Origin: Hyphomonadaceae bacterium
Lineage (GTDB): Bacteria > Pseudomonadota > Alphaproteobacteria > Caulobacterales > Aquidulcibacteraceae
Length of the DNA stretch: 64,000 nucleotides
Direction of reading: 5' to 3'
Assembly: GCA_016791425.1 (NCBI GenBank)
Contig: JAEUMQ010000004.1
Location: forward strand, 1-64,000
The position numbers and the translations under genes were made by a program. Below the pieces are notes generated by a model, which had not been told where the DNA came from, searched no databases, and worked only from the letters and a program-made list of their open reading frames with translations. Shown here piece after piece: positions 24,934-33,590 of this stretch (within the stretch, counting starts at the first letter, position 1; the number at the start of each line of letters is the position of its first letter).

Positions 24934-26120
24934 AGCGCCTTCTCCTGGCCCTCGCGCTCCTGTGCATGGTCGCGCCCTCGCGCGCGCTCGCGGCGACGAT
25001 CGAGGAACTCGCACGCGCCGCATCCGGCGACACGCTCACCATCGCCGTGCATGGCCTCGAAGGACACGAGGCGACCGTCCGCGCCTTCCAGCGCCGCTTT
25101 CCCGATCTGCGCGTGGACGTCACGGTGCAGAATCCCTCGAGCCTCGCTCCCCGCATCGTCGCCGAGCAGCAGAACGGCATCTATGCCTGGGATAGTTGGT
25201 GGGGCCTGACGGCGGCGATGAACAATGTCGTCCTGCCCGCCGGCGGCTTCGAGCCGATCACGGATTATCTCGTCCTGCCCGAAGTCCGGGACCCGGCCGC
25301 CTGGCGTGCGCCGGAATTCCAATACACCTCCGATCGCGGTCCCTTCGTATTCGTGCACTCGGTCAATCTCGACGCCACCGTGCTCTGGAACGCCGATGTC
25401 GTGCGCGGCCTCCAGCTTCGCAACGCGCGCGATCTGCTGGACCCGGCTCTGCGCGGCCGCATCGCGCTGCGCGATCCCTCCCTCGCCAACAATGGCGCCT
25501 TCTCCATGGCCGCGCTTTATCGCGAGGAGGGACCCGACTTCATCCGCCGCCTGCTCACCGAGCAGCGCCCGGTCGTCATCGAGAACACCCGCCAGCTCAC
25601 CGATGGCGCCCTGCGCGGCGACTACGCCATCGTCATCGGCGGCAGCGGCGACAATCTCGGCAAATGCCGCCGCTATGGCGGATGTCGCACCGTACGAGCG
25701 TTGCCGTTCGGCGCCTATCTCGCCGCCCGCGGCGTCAGCGTTCTGAAGCATCCCCCGCACCCGAACGCGACGCGCCTCTGGATCAATTGGCTCCTGAGCC
25801 GCGAAGGCCAGGAGACCTATGTCCGTGAATGGGCCAAACATCAGGACGCGGGCGCCGCAAGCCTGCGCCGCGACGTGTCTCCCGATCCGCGCCACATCTT
25901 CGCCGAGCCGGACTACGCAGACCTGGGCCGCTACTATCGTCCGGGCACGGACGCCGGCAATCCTGATCTCGCCGCCGTCCAGAAGATCTATCGCGAGAGC
26001 CGCGCGCGCGTGCCTGCCCCCGGCAGCGCCTGGGCCGTCGCCATCGGCTCGCTCGTCCTTTTGGCGGTGTTTCTCACCCGCGCCGCGTCGCGGGCGCTGA
26101 CCCGCCCGCGCGGTCATTGA
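24930..26120 (+). CDS. ABC transporter substrate-binding protein with C-terminal TM
   Basis: The 396-residue protein has a signal peptide (KRLLLALALLCMVAPSRALA) and a family-1 periplasmic binding fold. A possible ligand site contains Trp-Asp-Ser-Trp-Trp. Unusually, it ends with a hydrophobic segment (AWAVAIGSLVLLAVFL) and a basic tail, so it may be anchored in the inner membrane next to its permease rather than free. The GTG overlaps the permease stop. Confidence 0.8.
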   Translation: MKRLLLALALLCMVAPSRALAATIEELARAASGDTLTIAVHGLEGHEATVRAFQRRFPDLRVDVTVQNPSSLAPRIVAEQQNGIYAWDSWWGLTAAMNNVVLPAGGFEPITDYLVLPEVRDPAAWRAPEFQYTSDRGPFVFVHSVNLDATVLWNADVVRGLQLRNARDLLDPALRGRIALRDPSLANNGAFSMAALYREEGPDFIRRLLTEQRPVVIENTRQLTDGALRGDYAIVIGGSGDNLGKCRRYGGCRTVRALPFGAYLAARGVSVLKHPPHPNATRLWINWLLSREGQETYVREWAKHQDAGAASLRRDVSPDPRHIFAEPDYADLGRYYRPGTDAGNPDLAAVQKIYRESRARVPAPGSAWAVAIGSLVLLAVFLTRAASRALTRPRGH

Positions 26121-26196
26121 ATCTCCCGAACCCATGGCGCTATGTCAGTCGGAGCGCCGGAATGGCGCGTTGAGATCCCAGGGGAGGGGATCGGCC

Positions 26197-26655
26197 ATGA
26201 ATCCAGTCGCCGGCGTTCGCGCCATCCTGGCGAGCGAGCCGTTCGCTAACCTGTTGCTTCTGGTCTGCCGGATGTTGCTGGCGGCGCCGTTCCTGATCTT
26301 CGGAGTGGCGAAGTACCTCAACCAGGGACGGATGATGGCCTATGTGGAGCGCGCCGGCATTCCAGGCGAGGTGCTCTACTTCATCATCCCGTACCAGGTG
26401 CTCTCCGGCCTCGCCATTCTGCTCGGTTTCAAGACGCGCTGGGCGGCGTTCCTGCTCGGCGGCTTCTGCATCGTGGCGCCGCTGCTCTACCACTCGAACT
26501 TCTCCGATCCCGGCGAGCTCGCGTCCTTCACCAAGGATTTCGCGACCGCTGGCGGCTTCGCGGTCCTCTGGCTGCATGGGCCAGGTCGTTTCTCGTTCGA
26601 TGCCTGGTTCGCCGGCCGCCGCGCAAATGCGGCCGGCGGTCGCGCCGCCGGCTGA
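26197..26655 (+). CDS. DoxX-family membrane protein
   Basis: The 152-residue protein has four transmembrane helices with the DoxX-like GVAKYLNQGRMMAYVE and P..L...AI.LGF patterns. DoxX-type proteins are small quinone- or redox-linked membrane proteins of mostly unknown role. GGAGGGGA precedes the ATG. It sits between the ABC operon and the Rieske gene; two more DoxX-like genes occur at 38-39 kb. Confidence 0.75.
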   Translation: MNPVAGVRAILASEPFANLLLLVCRMLLAAPFLIFGVAKYLNQGRMMAYVERAGIPGEVLYFIIPYQVLSGLAILLGFKTRWAAFLLGGFCIVAPLLYHSNFSDPGELASFTKDFATAGGFAVLWLHGPGRFSFDAWFAGRRANAAGGRAAG

Positions 26656-26713
26656 GCACACAAGGAGCCCCAGACGGGCCAATTCCCTTGACGCGCCCGT
26701 GTGGATATATAAG

Positions 26714-26723
26714 TATAGCATTT
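26714..26723 (+). promoter_or_regulatory. TATAGCATTT motif upstream of the Rieske gene
   Basis: This decamer recurs, in either orientation and with one or two changes, upstream of other genes in the catabolic region (28181, 33537, 34008, 35485). It could be a shared operator or a -10 element. It lies about 110 bases before the oxygenase start in an otherwise empty gap. Confidence 0.4.
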
Positions 26724-26833
26724 ATGGGCGGAGGGCCAACCGTGCACGAGCCTCATTGGCGCGATCGGGCGCGTCTCGATCTTGATCCTGCACTTGGCCG
26801 GGGGCCCACGATCATCGGCGAGGGGAGAGCCTA

Positions 26834-28108
26834 GTGCTGTCAGCGCAGGACAACGAGCGCCTGGTCCGGGTGGGACCCGGGACGCCGTGCGGGAATTTCA
26901 TGCGCCGCTATTGGCAGCCCGCGCTCCTGTCCGCGGAGCTCCCCGAGAAAGACGGCGCGCCGCTGCGCGTGCGCTTGCTGGGGGAAGACCTGCTCGCCTT
27001 CCGCAACACTGACGGCGCGGTGGGGCTGGTCGATGCGCTCTGTCCGCACCGCCGCGCGCCGCTCTTCTTCGGCCGCAACGAGGAATGCGGCATCCGCTGC
27101 GTCTATCACGGCTGGAAGTTCGACGTGGCGGGCAATTGCGTCGATATGCCCTCCGAGCCGGTCGGCACCCCGCTGCAGAAGAAGGTCAAGCTGAGGGCTT
27201 ACCCGACAGTTGAGCGCGGCGGCATCGTCTGGGCCTATCTCGGCCCGCCCGAACTCAAGCCCGCGCCGCCGAACTATGAATGGCTTCGCGCCCCCGATAC
27301 CCATCGGCGCGTCTCCAAGACCTTTGAGGCCTGCAATTATCTGCAGGCGATGGAGGGCGGCCTCGACACGGCGCATTCGTCTTTCGTGCACAACAACAAG
27401 CTCGACGACACCTCCGCGCTGCGCACGCGTGATCGCGCCCCCCGCATCGAAGTGGAGCCGACCGACTACGGCTATTGGTACACCTCGACGCGCACCTACG
27501 ACGCTGCGAGCGTCTATCTGCGCCTCTATCATTTCGTGCTTCCGCACGGGCAGGTCCGCGGCGGCTTCACCAAGCCCACGACCGGCGAGCGCGCGGACGT
27601 GCCGAAGCTCGATGGGCACATCTGGGTCCCGATCGACGACGAGACGACCTACGTCTACAATTGGGCCTGCGGCTTCGATCAGAGCGTTCCGATCACCCCG
27701 GAATATTGGCGGGAGTTCGAGACTTTCTGCGGGCGCGGCCCCAACGAGGTCGTGCCCGGCACGTTCAGGCTCAAGCGCACGCTGGCGAACGACTATCTGA
27801 TCGACCGCCAGGTCCAGAAGACCCGCACCTACACCGGCATCGAGGGCCTCAACACCCAGGACTTCGCGCTGCAGGAAGGCATGGGCCCGATAGTCGATCG
27901 CTCCAAGGAATTCCTCGGCACCTCCGACCGCGCCATCATCCTCATGCGCCGCATGCTCCTGGAGAACATTGCCGCCGTGGAGCGCGGCGACGCGCCCGCC
28001 GGCGCTGATCCTCGCGCCTCGGAGAATGTCCGCGCCTTCGATGGCCTTGCCCCCGCCGGCGCCAAGTGGCAGGTCGCCTTCGCAGAGCATATTCGCCCGC
28101 GCTGGTGA
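26834..28108 (+). CDS. Rieske aromatic-ring oxygenase, phthalate-dioxygenase type
   Basis: The 424-residue oxygenase subunit has a Rieske [2Fe-2S] centre (Cys70-x-His72 and Cys89-x2-His92, in CPHRRA and CVYHGW). The mononuclear iron site follows in EGGLDTAHSSFVH. The N-terminal pattern and absence of a beta-subunit gene fit the homomeric phthalate 4,5-dioxygenase group. It would insert oxygen into an aromatic acid or ether using electrons from the reductase encoded next. The exact substrate is unknown. Confidence 0.85.
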   Translation: MLSAQDNERLVRVGPGTPCGNFMRRYWQPALLSAELPEKDGAPLRVRLLGEDLLAFRNTDGAVGLVDALCPHRRAPLFFGRNEECGIRCVYHGWKFDVAGNCVDMPSEPVGTPLQKKVKLRAYPTVERGGIVWAYLGPPELKPAPPNYEWLRAPDTHRRVSKTFEACNYLQAMEGGLDTAHSSFVHNNKLDDTSALRTRDRAPRIEVEPTDYGYWYTSTRTYDAASVYLRLYHFVLPHGQVRGGFTKPTTGERADVPKLDGHIWVPIDDETTYVYNWACGFDQSVPITPEYWREFETFCGRGPNEVVPGTFRLKRTLANDYLIDRQVQKTRTYTGIEGLNTQDFALQEGMGPIVDRSKEFLGTSDRAIILMRRMLLENIAAVERGDAPAGADPRASENVRAFDGLAPAGAKWQVAFAEHIRPRW

Positions 28109-28180
28109 TCCGCGCCGACGCCGGGTAAGGGCCGCGCGCGTGAGGGTTTTTCGCGTGGCGCCCGCTGGACCTTTGGCCTC

Positions 28181-28228
28181 AAATGGCATAGACATATGTC
28201 ATTCGCTGGTGTGGAGAGTATGCCATAG
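28181..28228 (+). promoter_or_regulatory. Inverted-repeat operator between oxygenase and reductase
   Basis: ATGGCATA (28183-28190) and TATGCCAT (28219-28226) form a perfect 8-base inverted repeat. The palindrome GACATATGTC (28191-28200) lies directly inside it. The half sites match the decamer seen upstream of other genes in this region. It probably controls the reductase and the MFS gene. Confidence 0.5.
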
Positions 28229-28245
28229 CCGTCCTTGCCTCCCCC

Positions 28246-29208
28246 TTGCCGGTCGATCCCGCGGCCTCCCCGCGCCTGCGCATGGCGGTGTCCGAGGTGC
28301 GCGACATCGCCGCCGGCTGCCGAACGGTGACCTTGCGCCCGGTCGGCGGCGGGTTGTTGCCGCCCGGCGAGCCGGGCGCGCACATCGGCCTGCACCTCCC
28401 GAATGGCGTCATGCGCCAATACTCGCTGCTGGCTGCGCCGACGCCGGCGCGCGAATACGCCGTCGGCGTCAAGCGCGATCCCGCCAGCCGCGGCGGTTCG
28501 GCCTACATTTGCGAGCAATTGCGCGTTGGCGACGAGCTTGAAGTCGAAGCCCCACGCAATAACTTCCCGCTCGCCGAAAGCGCCGCCAACACTGTCTTCA
28601 TCGCCGGCGGCATCGGCATCACGCCGATCTGGAGCATGATCCAGCGCCTGAACGCGCTTGGCCGCGCCTGGACGCTGCATTACGCCGCGCGCACCCGCGA
28701 GGAAGCGCCGTTCCGCGCCCAGCTCGGCGCCCATCCGGGCGTCCGTTTCCATTTCGACGCCGAGCAGGGCGGCGCGCTGCTCCCGGTCGCCGAGATTGTC
28801 CGCGCCGCGCCGGCTGACGCGCATCTCTATTGCTGCGGGCCCGCCCCGATGCTGGCCGCGTTCGAGGCCGCGACGGCCGGCCGCGATCCCGACCACGTGC
28901 ACGTCGAGTACTTCACTCAGAAGCACGAGGCCGCGACCGAAGGCGGCTTCCTCGTCGAGCTTGCGCGCACCGGCAAAGAGGTCCGCGTGCTGCCGGGCCA
29001 GACCATTCTCCAGGCCGTGCGCGATCTTGGCGTCGATGTCGGCTTCTCCTGCGAGGAGGGCATCTGCGGCGCCTGCGAGACGCGCGTCCTGGACGGCTTG
29101 CCGGACCACCGCGATGCGATTCTCTCCGAGAAGGAGCGCGCCGCGAACAAGTCGATGTTCATCTGCTGCTCCGGCGCCAAGTCGCCGCGCCTGACGCTGG
29201 ATCTCTAG
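28246..29208 (+). CDS. Phthalate-dioxygenase-reductase-like oxidoreductase
   Basis: The 320-residue protein has a flavin-binding domain (RQYSLLAAP), an NAD-binding domain (AGGIGITPIWSM, YCCGPAPML) and a C-terminal plant-type [2Fe-2S] domain (CEEGICGACETR, with a further Cys in FICCSG). That is the order in phthalate dioxygenase reductase and VanB. It carries electrons from NAD(P)H to the Rieske oxygenase. The only start in a clean frame is a TTG at 28246; a stop lies just upstream, so a weak start seems real. A later ATG at 28282 is possible. Confidence 0.85.
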   Translation: MPVDPAASPRLRMAVSEVRDIAAGCRTVTLRPVGGGLLPPGEPGAHIGLHLPNGVMRQYSLLAAPTPAREYAVGVKRDPASRGGSAYICEQLRVGDELEVEAPRNNFPLAESAANTVFIAGGIGITPIWSMIQRLNALGRAWTLHYAARTREEAPFRAQLGAHPGVRFHFDAEQGGALLPVAEIVRAAPADAHLYCCGPAPMLAAFEAATAGRDPDHVHVEYFTQKHEAATEGGFLVELARTGKEVRVLPGQTILQAVRDLGVDVGFSCEEGICGACETRVLDGLPDHRDAILSEKERAANKSMFICCSGAKSPRLTLDL

Positions 29209-29260
29209 CTTCGGGCCCGCGAATTGATCTATCCCGGCGGACGGGGAGGCTGGGGTCCGC

Positions 29261-30682
29261 GTGCCGTCCGTGACTGAGCCGCGCAAGGACGAGCCCGAGG
29301 CGCTGGTGCCGCTGATCATCGGCGCCGCGCTCCTCATGCAGGCCTTCGACGCCCAGGCGATGACGACGATTCTCCCGGCCGCCGCCGAATCGCTGCGCGT
29401 CTCGCCGCTCGAGCTCAACCTCGCCATCGCTTCGTATTATGTGGGTGCGGCCGCCTTCCTGCCGGTCAGCGGCTGGCTCGCCGATCGATATGGCGCCCGC
29501 AGCGTTTTCCAGGCGTCCATCGCCGCTTTCGTGCTTTGCTCGGTGTTGTGCGCGTTTGCCCAGGCGCCGTGGCAGTTCGCGGTGGTGCGCACCGCGATGG
29601 GCGCGGCCACCGCCGGCATCATGCCGATCGGGCGTCTCTTGCTCCTGCGCACGACCCCGCGCGCCGACCTCGTCCGCCGGCTGACCTTTCTCACGATCCC
29701 CGGCACCGTCGGGCCTCTCATCAGCCCTGTCGTCGCCGGCGCGCTCGCCACCTACGCCTCTTGGCGTTGGGCCTTCTGGCTCAATGTGCCGATCGGGCTA
29801 GTCGGCTTCCTGTTGGTCAGCCGCTTCGTGCCGAACCTGAAGGAAGATGCGCCCGGCCGCCTCGATCGCCGCGGCGCGATCCTTGCCGCGTTCGGTCTCG
29901 CCGCCGGCGTTTTCGTGCTTGAGCGCGTCGGTCGCGAAGGCCGCGTCGGGATGCTGGAAGCCGTGCTGGGCGCCTTCGCTCTGCTCTCCGTTCTCGCCTA
30001 TGCTTTGCACGCCCGCTTCACGCCGAAGCCGATCCTCGATTTCACGCTCGTCCGCATCGTGACGTTCCGCGCCGGCGTCCTCGGCGGATTCTTCTTTCGC
30101 CTGTCCATCGGCTGCCAGCCTTTCCTGATGGCGCTGCTGTTTCAGGTCGGCCTGGGCATGAGCGCGTTCATTTCCGGGGCCCTTATCGCGCTCACCGCCA
30201 TCGGCACGCTGCTGATGCGCTGGTTCGCGCCGCTCTTCGTACGCGCGCTCGGCTTCCGCAAGCTGCTCATCGCCAACGGGATCGGCTGTGCGCTGCTCGG
30301 ACTCGTCCCGGCCCTTTTTCAGTTCGGATCGCCGGCATGGCTGATCGCAATCGTGCTGCTGGCGATCGGTTTCTTCCGCGCCTTGCAGCTCACCGCGCTC
30401 AATGTCGTGACCTATGTCGATGTGGACGCGTCCGCCATGAGCGCTGCGAGCAGCCTCGCCGCCACCATCCAGCAGGTGACGCAGGGCCTGAGCATCGCCT
30501 TCGCGGCGAGCATCGTCGCGGCTGCAATAGGCCGCGGCGAGAACATGACCGCCGCGATCAGCCTCGCCTTCGCCGTGGTCGGCTTGATCGGCCTTGGGTC
30601 GCTCTTCGACTTCGCGCGCGTGCCGCCGGGCGCCGGCGCCGATGTCAGCGGCGAACGCGCGAAGCCCGCGTCGGAAGGCTAG
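29261..30682 (+). CDS. MFS transporter, DHA2/EmrB-like
   Basis: The 473-residue protein has about 14 hydrophobic helices, with the MFS loop motif GWLADRYGAR after helix 2 and PLISPVVAGALATYASWRW in the helix 5-6 region as in multidrug or aromatic-acid exporters. It starts at a GTG 52 bases after the reductase and probably shares its transcript. It may export a toxic intermediate or import substrate. Confidence 0.8.
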   Translation: MPSVTEPRKDEPEALVPLIIGAALLMQAFDAQAMTTILPAAAESLRVSPLELNLAIASYYVGAAAFLPVSGWLADRYGARSVFQASIAAFVLCSVLCAFAQAPWQFAVVRTAMGAATAGIMPIGRLLLLRTTPRADLVRRLTFLTIPGTVGPLISPVVAGALATYASWRWAFWLNVPIGLVGFLLVSRFVPNLKEDAPGRLDRRGAILAAFGLAAGVFVLERVGREGRVGMLEAVLGAFALLSVLAYALHARFTPKPILDFTLVRIVTFRAGVLGGFFFRLSIGCQPFLMALLFQVGLGMSAFISGALIALTAIGTLLMRWFAPLFVRALGFRKLLIANGIGCALLGLVPALFQFGSPAWLIAIVLLAIGFFRALQLTALNVVTYVDVDASAMSAASSLAATIQQVTQGLSIAFAASIVAAAIGRGENMTAAISLAFAVVGLIGLGSLFDFARVPPGAGADVSGERAKPASEG

Positions 30683-30892
30683 CTACTTCTTCCCGATCAG
30701 GTTCGGCATGCGGACGCTGTAGGGAATGCCGCCCTTCGACTTGAGCTCCGGCGGCGCCTCCACGATCTGCACCGTGACGATGTCGGGATCGACATTGAAG
30801 TTTTTGACCACCGCTTCGGTCACGTCCTTCAGAAGCCCGTGCTTCTGCTCCAGGCTGCGTCCGGCGACGGCGTAGATCACGATTTCGGGCAT
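30683..30892 (-). CDS. 4-oxalocrotonate tautomerase-family protein
   Basis: The 69-residue protein begins MPEIVIYAVAGRS; the Pro after the removed Met is the catalytic base of the family. The fold is the short beta-alpha-beta unit of 4-OT enzymes that isomerise enol/keto acids in meta-cleavage pathways. It converges on the MFS gene and follows the cytochrome gene on the minus strand. Confidence 0.8.
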   Translation of the reverse strand: MPEIVIYAVAGRSLEQKHGLLKDVTEAVVKNFNVDPDIVTVQIVEAPPELKSKGGIPYSVRMPNLIGKK

Positions 30893-30988
30893 CTGGCTCC
30901 CCTGATTGAGCGGGGAACCTACTCAAACGCCGCGCGATCCCAAACCACAGAATGCGGTCGCCGATTGCGGCCCACTGCGTCCCACCGC

Positions 30989-31339
30989 TTAGCGCGGACG
31001 CGGCGCGTTCGGGCTCGGTCCCGGCAGCGAGGTCAGGTACGCATGGATCTTCCGCAGATCCGCCTCGCCGAGCACGCTCGCCCGATAAGGCGGCATCGTC
31101 CCGGAAGGCGCCCGCACGTAATTGTCGAACACCGGCCACGGCAGCGGCTGCGGCCCGATCCGCGGTCCAGATTCGCCGCCCTGGCCCTGGTAGCCATGGC
31201 ACTGCCAGCAGCCCATGTCGTTGAAGAGCCGCTGCCCCGCCGCGGCGTCAGCCGGTGGCGCCGATGCGGGCTGTGCATGCGCCGCAGGGACCACAAGCAG
31301 CAGAAGCAGGAACGCAAGAAGGACTCTAAGCACGCTCAC
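30989..31339 (-). CDS. Periplasmic mono-haem c-type cytochrome
   Basis: The 116-residue protein has a signal peptide (VLLAFLLLLLVVPAAHA), one haem site C44-W-Q-C47-H48 and a candidate distal ligand Met82 in GTMPPY, as in small class I cytochromes that accept electrons from periplasmic dehydrogenases. The GTG start overlaps the stop of the ThDP enzyme (GTGA), so the two are cotranslated and probably work together in the periplasm. Confidence 0.85.
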   Translation of the reverse strand: MSVLRVLLAFLLLLLVVPAAHAQPASAPPADAAAGQRLFNDMGCWQCHGYQGQGGESGPRIGPQPLPWPVFDNYVRAPSGTMPPYRASVLGEADLRKIHAYLTSLPGPSPNAPRPR

Positions 31340-33267
31340 CTCGGTTGGCAGACGACATCGACGAGCGCAGGCTCGCCTCGTTCAACGACGGCGACGGCGC
31401 GCCGCAGCGCCGCGCCCAGGTCGGCGGGATTGGTGATCGGTCCCTCGGCAAACACGCCCATCGAACGCGCCAGCATCGCAAAGTCGATGTTCGGATTGTC
31501 GATTGTCGTGCCGATCGTGCAGCGATCGATGCCGCGATTGTGCTCGCACGCCATGCGCTGCAGGTGCATCACTTCCTGGTGGTAGGCGCGGTTGTTGTGC
31601 ATCACCGAGAGCAGGGGAATGCGGTGGTGCGCCGCCGTCCACAACACCCCCGGCGAATACATGAGGTCGCCGTCCGGCTGGATCGTCACGGTGAACCGCC
31701 CGCGCTTGCGGTTGGCGAGCGCCGCGCCCACGGATGCTGGCGCGCCGTACCCGACGCCGGAGCCGCCGCTGCGCCCGAGGTCGTGATAGATCTTCTTTTT
31801 GTCCCAGAATTCGGTGAGCCCGCGCGGCGAATGCGCCAGCGACCAATCCTTGTCCTTGATCACGTTCCAGAGCTCGTACGAGAGCCGAGCCGTGCTGATC
31901 GGACTTGCGTCCCACGCATAGGCTGCATCGCGCCACAGCCGATCCATTTGCGCGCGCTTAGCTTCCGCGAGCCGTCGCCCGCGCGCCTGGAGCGCGCTGC
32001 GTCGCCCACTGCTCAGCTTCCGCCGCACCGCCTCGATCAGCGAGGGCAGACTCGCCTCGGCGTCCGCGACGATATCCAGATCGAGCTCCAGGAAGCGTTG
32101 ATAGGCGTTCGACGCCGCGCGCAGCTGGAAATCGGTGACCCCGATGCTCATGATCTTCGCGCTCTCCGGCGCCACGCGCCGCGCCGCGAACGGCCGCCGG
32201 TCCGCCAGAGCGTACACGGTCGACCATAGGTCGGAGGTCTCCAGCCCCACGACCAGGTCCGCGCGCCGCACAACCGCGCGCCCATCGAGGCTCTGGTTGA
32301 GCGGATGCAATTGCGGGAAGCTCAAGCGCGTGCCGGCCGGCGAAATCACCGCGCACTGCAGTAGCTCTGCGAGCGTCACCAGGCTGTCCATGCCCGCTTG
32401 CGTCCGCGCCACCCGGTCGCCGACCAGCACTGGCGCTTCCGCCGCGACGAGCGCATCGGCGAGCGCCTCGATCGCGCCTCGCTCCGCGACTGGAAAGCTC
32501 GCCCGCTGCAGCGCCGGCTTGCGCGGCTCGCGCGCGCGGTCCGAGGCGTCTTCCTGCAGCTCCTTGTCGACGGTGATCAGCGTTGGCCCGTATGGCGGCG
32601 TCATCGCCACCTTGTGCGCGCGTACGGTCGATTCCGCGAAGTGCGCCAGCGACACCGGCTGGTCGTCCCACTTCACGAACGGCCGCACCATGTAGGCGAC
32701 GTCGGTCGCGCTATGGTTCCACTCCGCGCCGCCGCGCCGCGTCGTGGCGTCGAGCGTGTTGCCCGCGAACATCAGGACCGGCGCCCGGTCCGCGAACGCG
32801 TTGAAGATCGCCATCGACGCGTGCTGGATGCCGACATTGTTGTGCAGGAGCACCGCAAGCGGCTTGCCCTCGACCTTCGAATATCCGTGCGCGATCGCGA
32901 CGGAAGCCTCTTCGTGCAGGCAGGTCAGGAATTCCGGCGCCGTGTTGTTGCCGTAGACCGTGATCGATTCCTGCAGACCTCGGAACGACGAGCCGCAATT
33001 GGCGGCGACATACTCGATGTCGAGCGCCTTGATCACATCGACCATGTAATCAGAGCCGACCCGCTCCGCCGCGCCCGCGGTCGCCGGCGAAGGGTCGGTC
33101 TCGTGCTGTTCGAGCGAGCCGCGCGCGGGCGCTTGCGCGCGCGCCGGATTCGTCTGCTGCTGCGCGACCGCCGCGCCGGAAACGCTTGCCGACACCCCGG
33201 CGGCGGCTGCGCCCGAGCCGGCCAGCTTGAGAAAGCTGCGGCGCGGGAGGCCTTCCTCCGTGCTCAT
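31336..33267 (-). CDS. Tat-exported thiamine-diphosphate-dependent enzyme
   Basis: The 643-residue protein starts with a twin-arginine signal (P8-R9-R10-S-F-L-K) and AVAQQQ cleavage region. A full ThDP enzyme fold follows: PYR domain with catalytic Glu119 (LHEEASVAIAHGY), central domain (about 260-400) and a PP domain with PDGDLMYS...HNNRAYH in the cofactor position. These enzymes normally act in the cytoplasm; export as a folded holoenzyme is unusual. The cytochrome downstream suggests an oxidative decarboxylase or dehydrogenase. The start overlaps the stop of a truncated TonB-receptor leader. Confidence 0.82.
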   Translation of the reverse strand: MSTEEGLPRRSFLKLAGSGAAAAGVSASVSGAAVAQQQTNPARAQAPARGSLEQHETDPSPATAGAAERVGSDYMVDVIKALDIEYVAANCGSSFRGLQESITVYGNNTAPEFLTCLHEEASVAIAHGYSKVEGKPLAVLLHNNVGIQHASMAIFNAFADRAPVLMFAGNTLDATTRRGGAEWNHSATDVAYMVRPFVKWDDQPVSLAHFAESTVRAHKVAMTPPYGPTLITVDKELQEDASDRAREPRKPALQRASFPVAERGAIEALADALVAAEAPVLVGDRVARTQAGMDSLVTLAELLQCAVISPAGTRLSFPQLHPLNQSLDGRAVVRRADLVVGLETSDLWSTVYALADRRPFAARRVAPESAKIMSIGVTDFQLRAASNAYQRFLELDLDIVADAEASLPSLIEAVRRKLSSGRRSALQARGRRLAEAKRAQMDRLWRDAAYAWDASPISTARLSYELWNVIKDKDWSLAHSPRGLTEFWDKKKIYHDLGRSGGSGVGYGAPASVGAALANRKRGRFTVTIQPDGDLMYSPGVLWTAAHHRIPLLSVMHNNRAYHQEVMHLQRMACEHNRGIDRCTIGTTIDNPNIDFAMLARSMGVFAEGPITNPADLGAALRRAVAVVERGEPALVDVVCQPR

Positions 33268-33443
33268 CGTGCGATCATCGGCGAGAACGCCGTGCAGTCG
33301 CGCCGCGGAATCCGCGACCCGGTGACGACGATGTCTTCTTCGGCGGCGGGCGCTGCGCTTTCGGTCTGAGCGAACGCGGCGCCGACGGGAACGATCGCGA
33401 GCGCCGATGCCGACAACGCGCAGAACATCGTGAATTTAGGCAA
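33264..33443 (-). pseudogene. Truncated TonB-dependent receptor leader
   Basis: From TTG 33443 (GGGGGGAGAG upstream) a 59-residue frame encodes a signal peptide (SALAIVPVGAAFAQ) and the TonB-box region EEDIVVTGSRIPRRD. It then runs into unrelated residues and stops at TGA overlapping the ATG of the ThDP gene. The plug and barrel are missing. It is either a decayed receptor or a retained leader peptide that couples translation into the operon. Confidence 0.65.
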
Positions 33444-33518
33444 GGTTCTCTCCCCCCAAGCGCTCAAGCGGAGCGCAACGTTCACTCCGCGCGCGCGGAT
33501 GCACGTCTGCTTTTTATT

Positions 33519-33546
33519 AGTATAAACACATACTGTTATGGCATTT
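33519..33546 (-). promoter_or_regulatory. Operator/promoter of the ThDP-cytochrome operon
   Basis: AGTAT-AAACAC-ATACT (33519-33534) is a perfect inverted repeat. TATGGCATTT (33537-33546), a form of the motif seen elsewhere in the region, lies next to it. Both sit about 80-100 bases upstream of the leader start. Confidence 0.45.
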
Positions 33547-33590
33547 GTCAACGCGTCTAGCGCCGTCGGTGCAGGCGCGCGGTCGCGTTC

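Noticed and set aside
24657-26135. Minus-strand 492-residue frame opposite the binding protein
   Set aside because: Composition and lack of any motif show that it is a shadow of the plus-strand substrate-binding protein.
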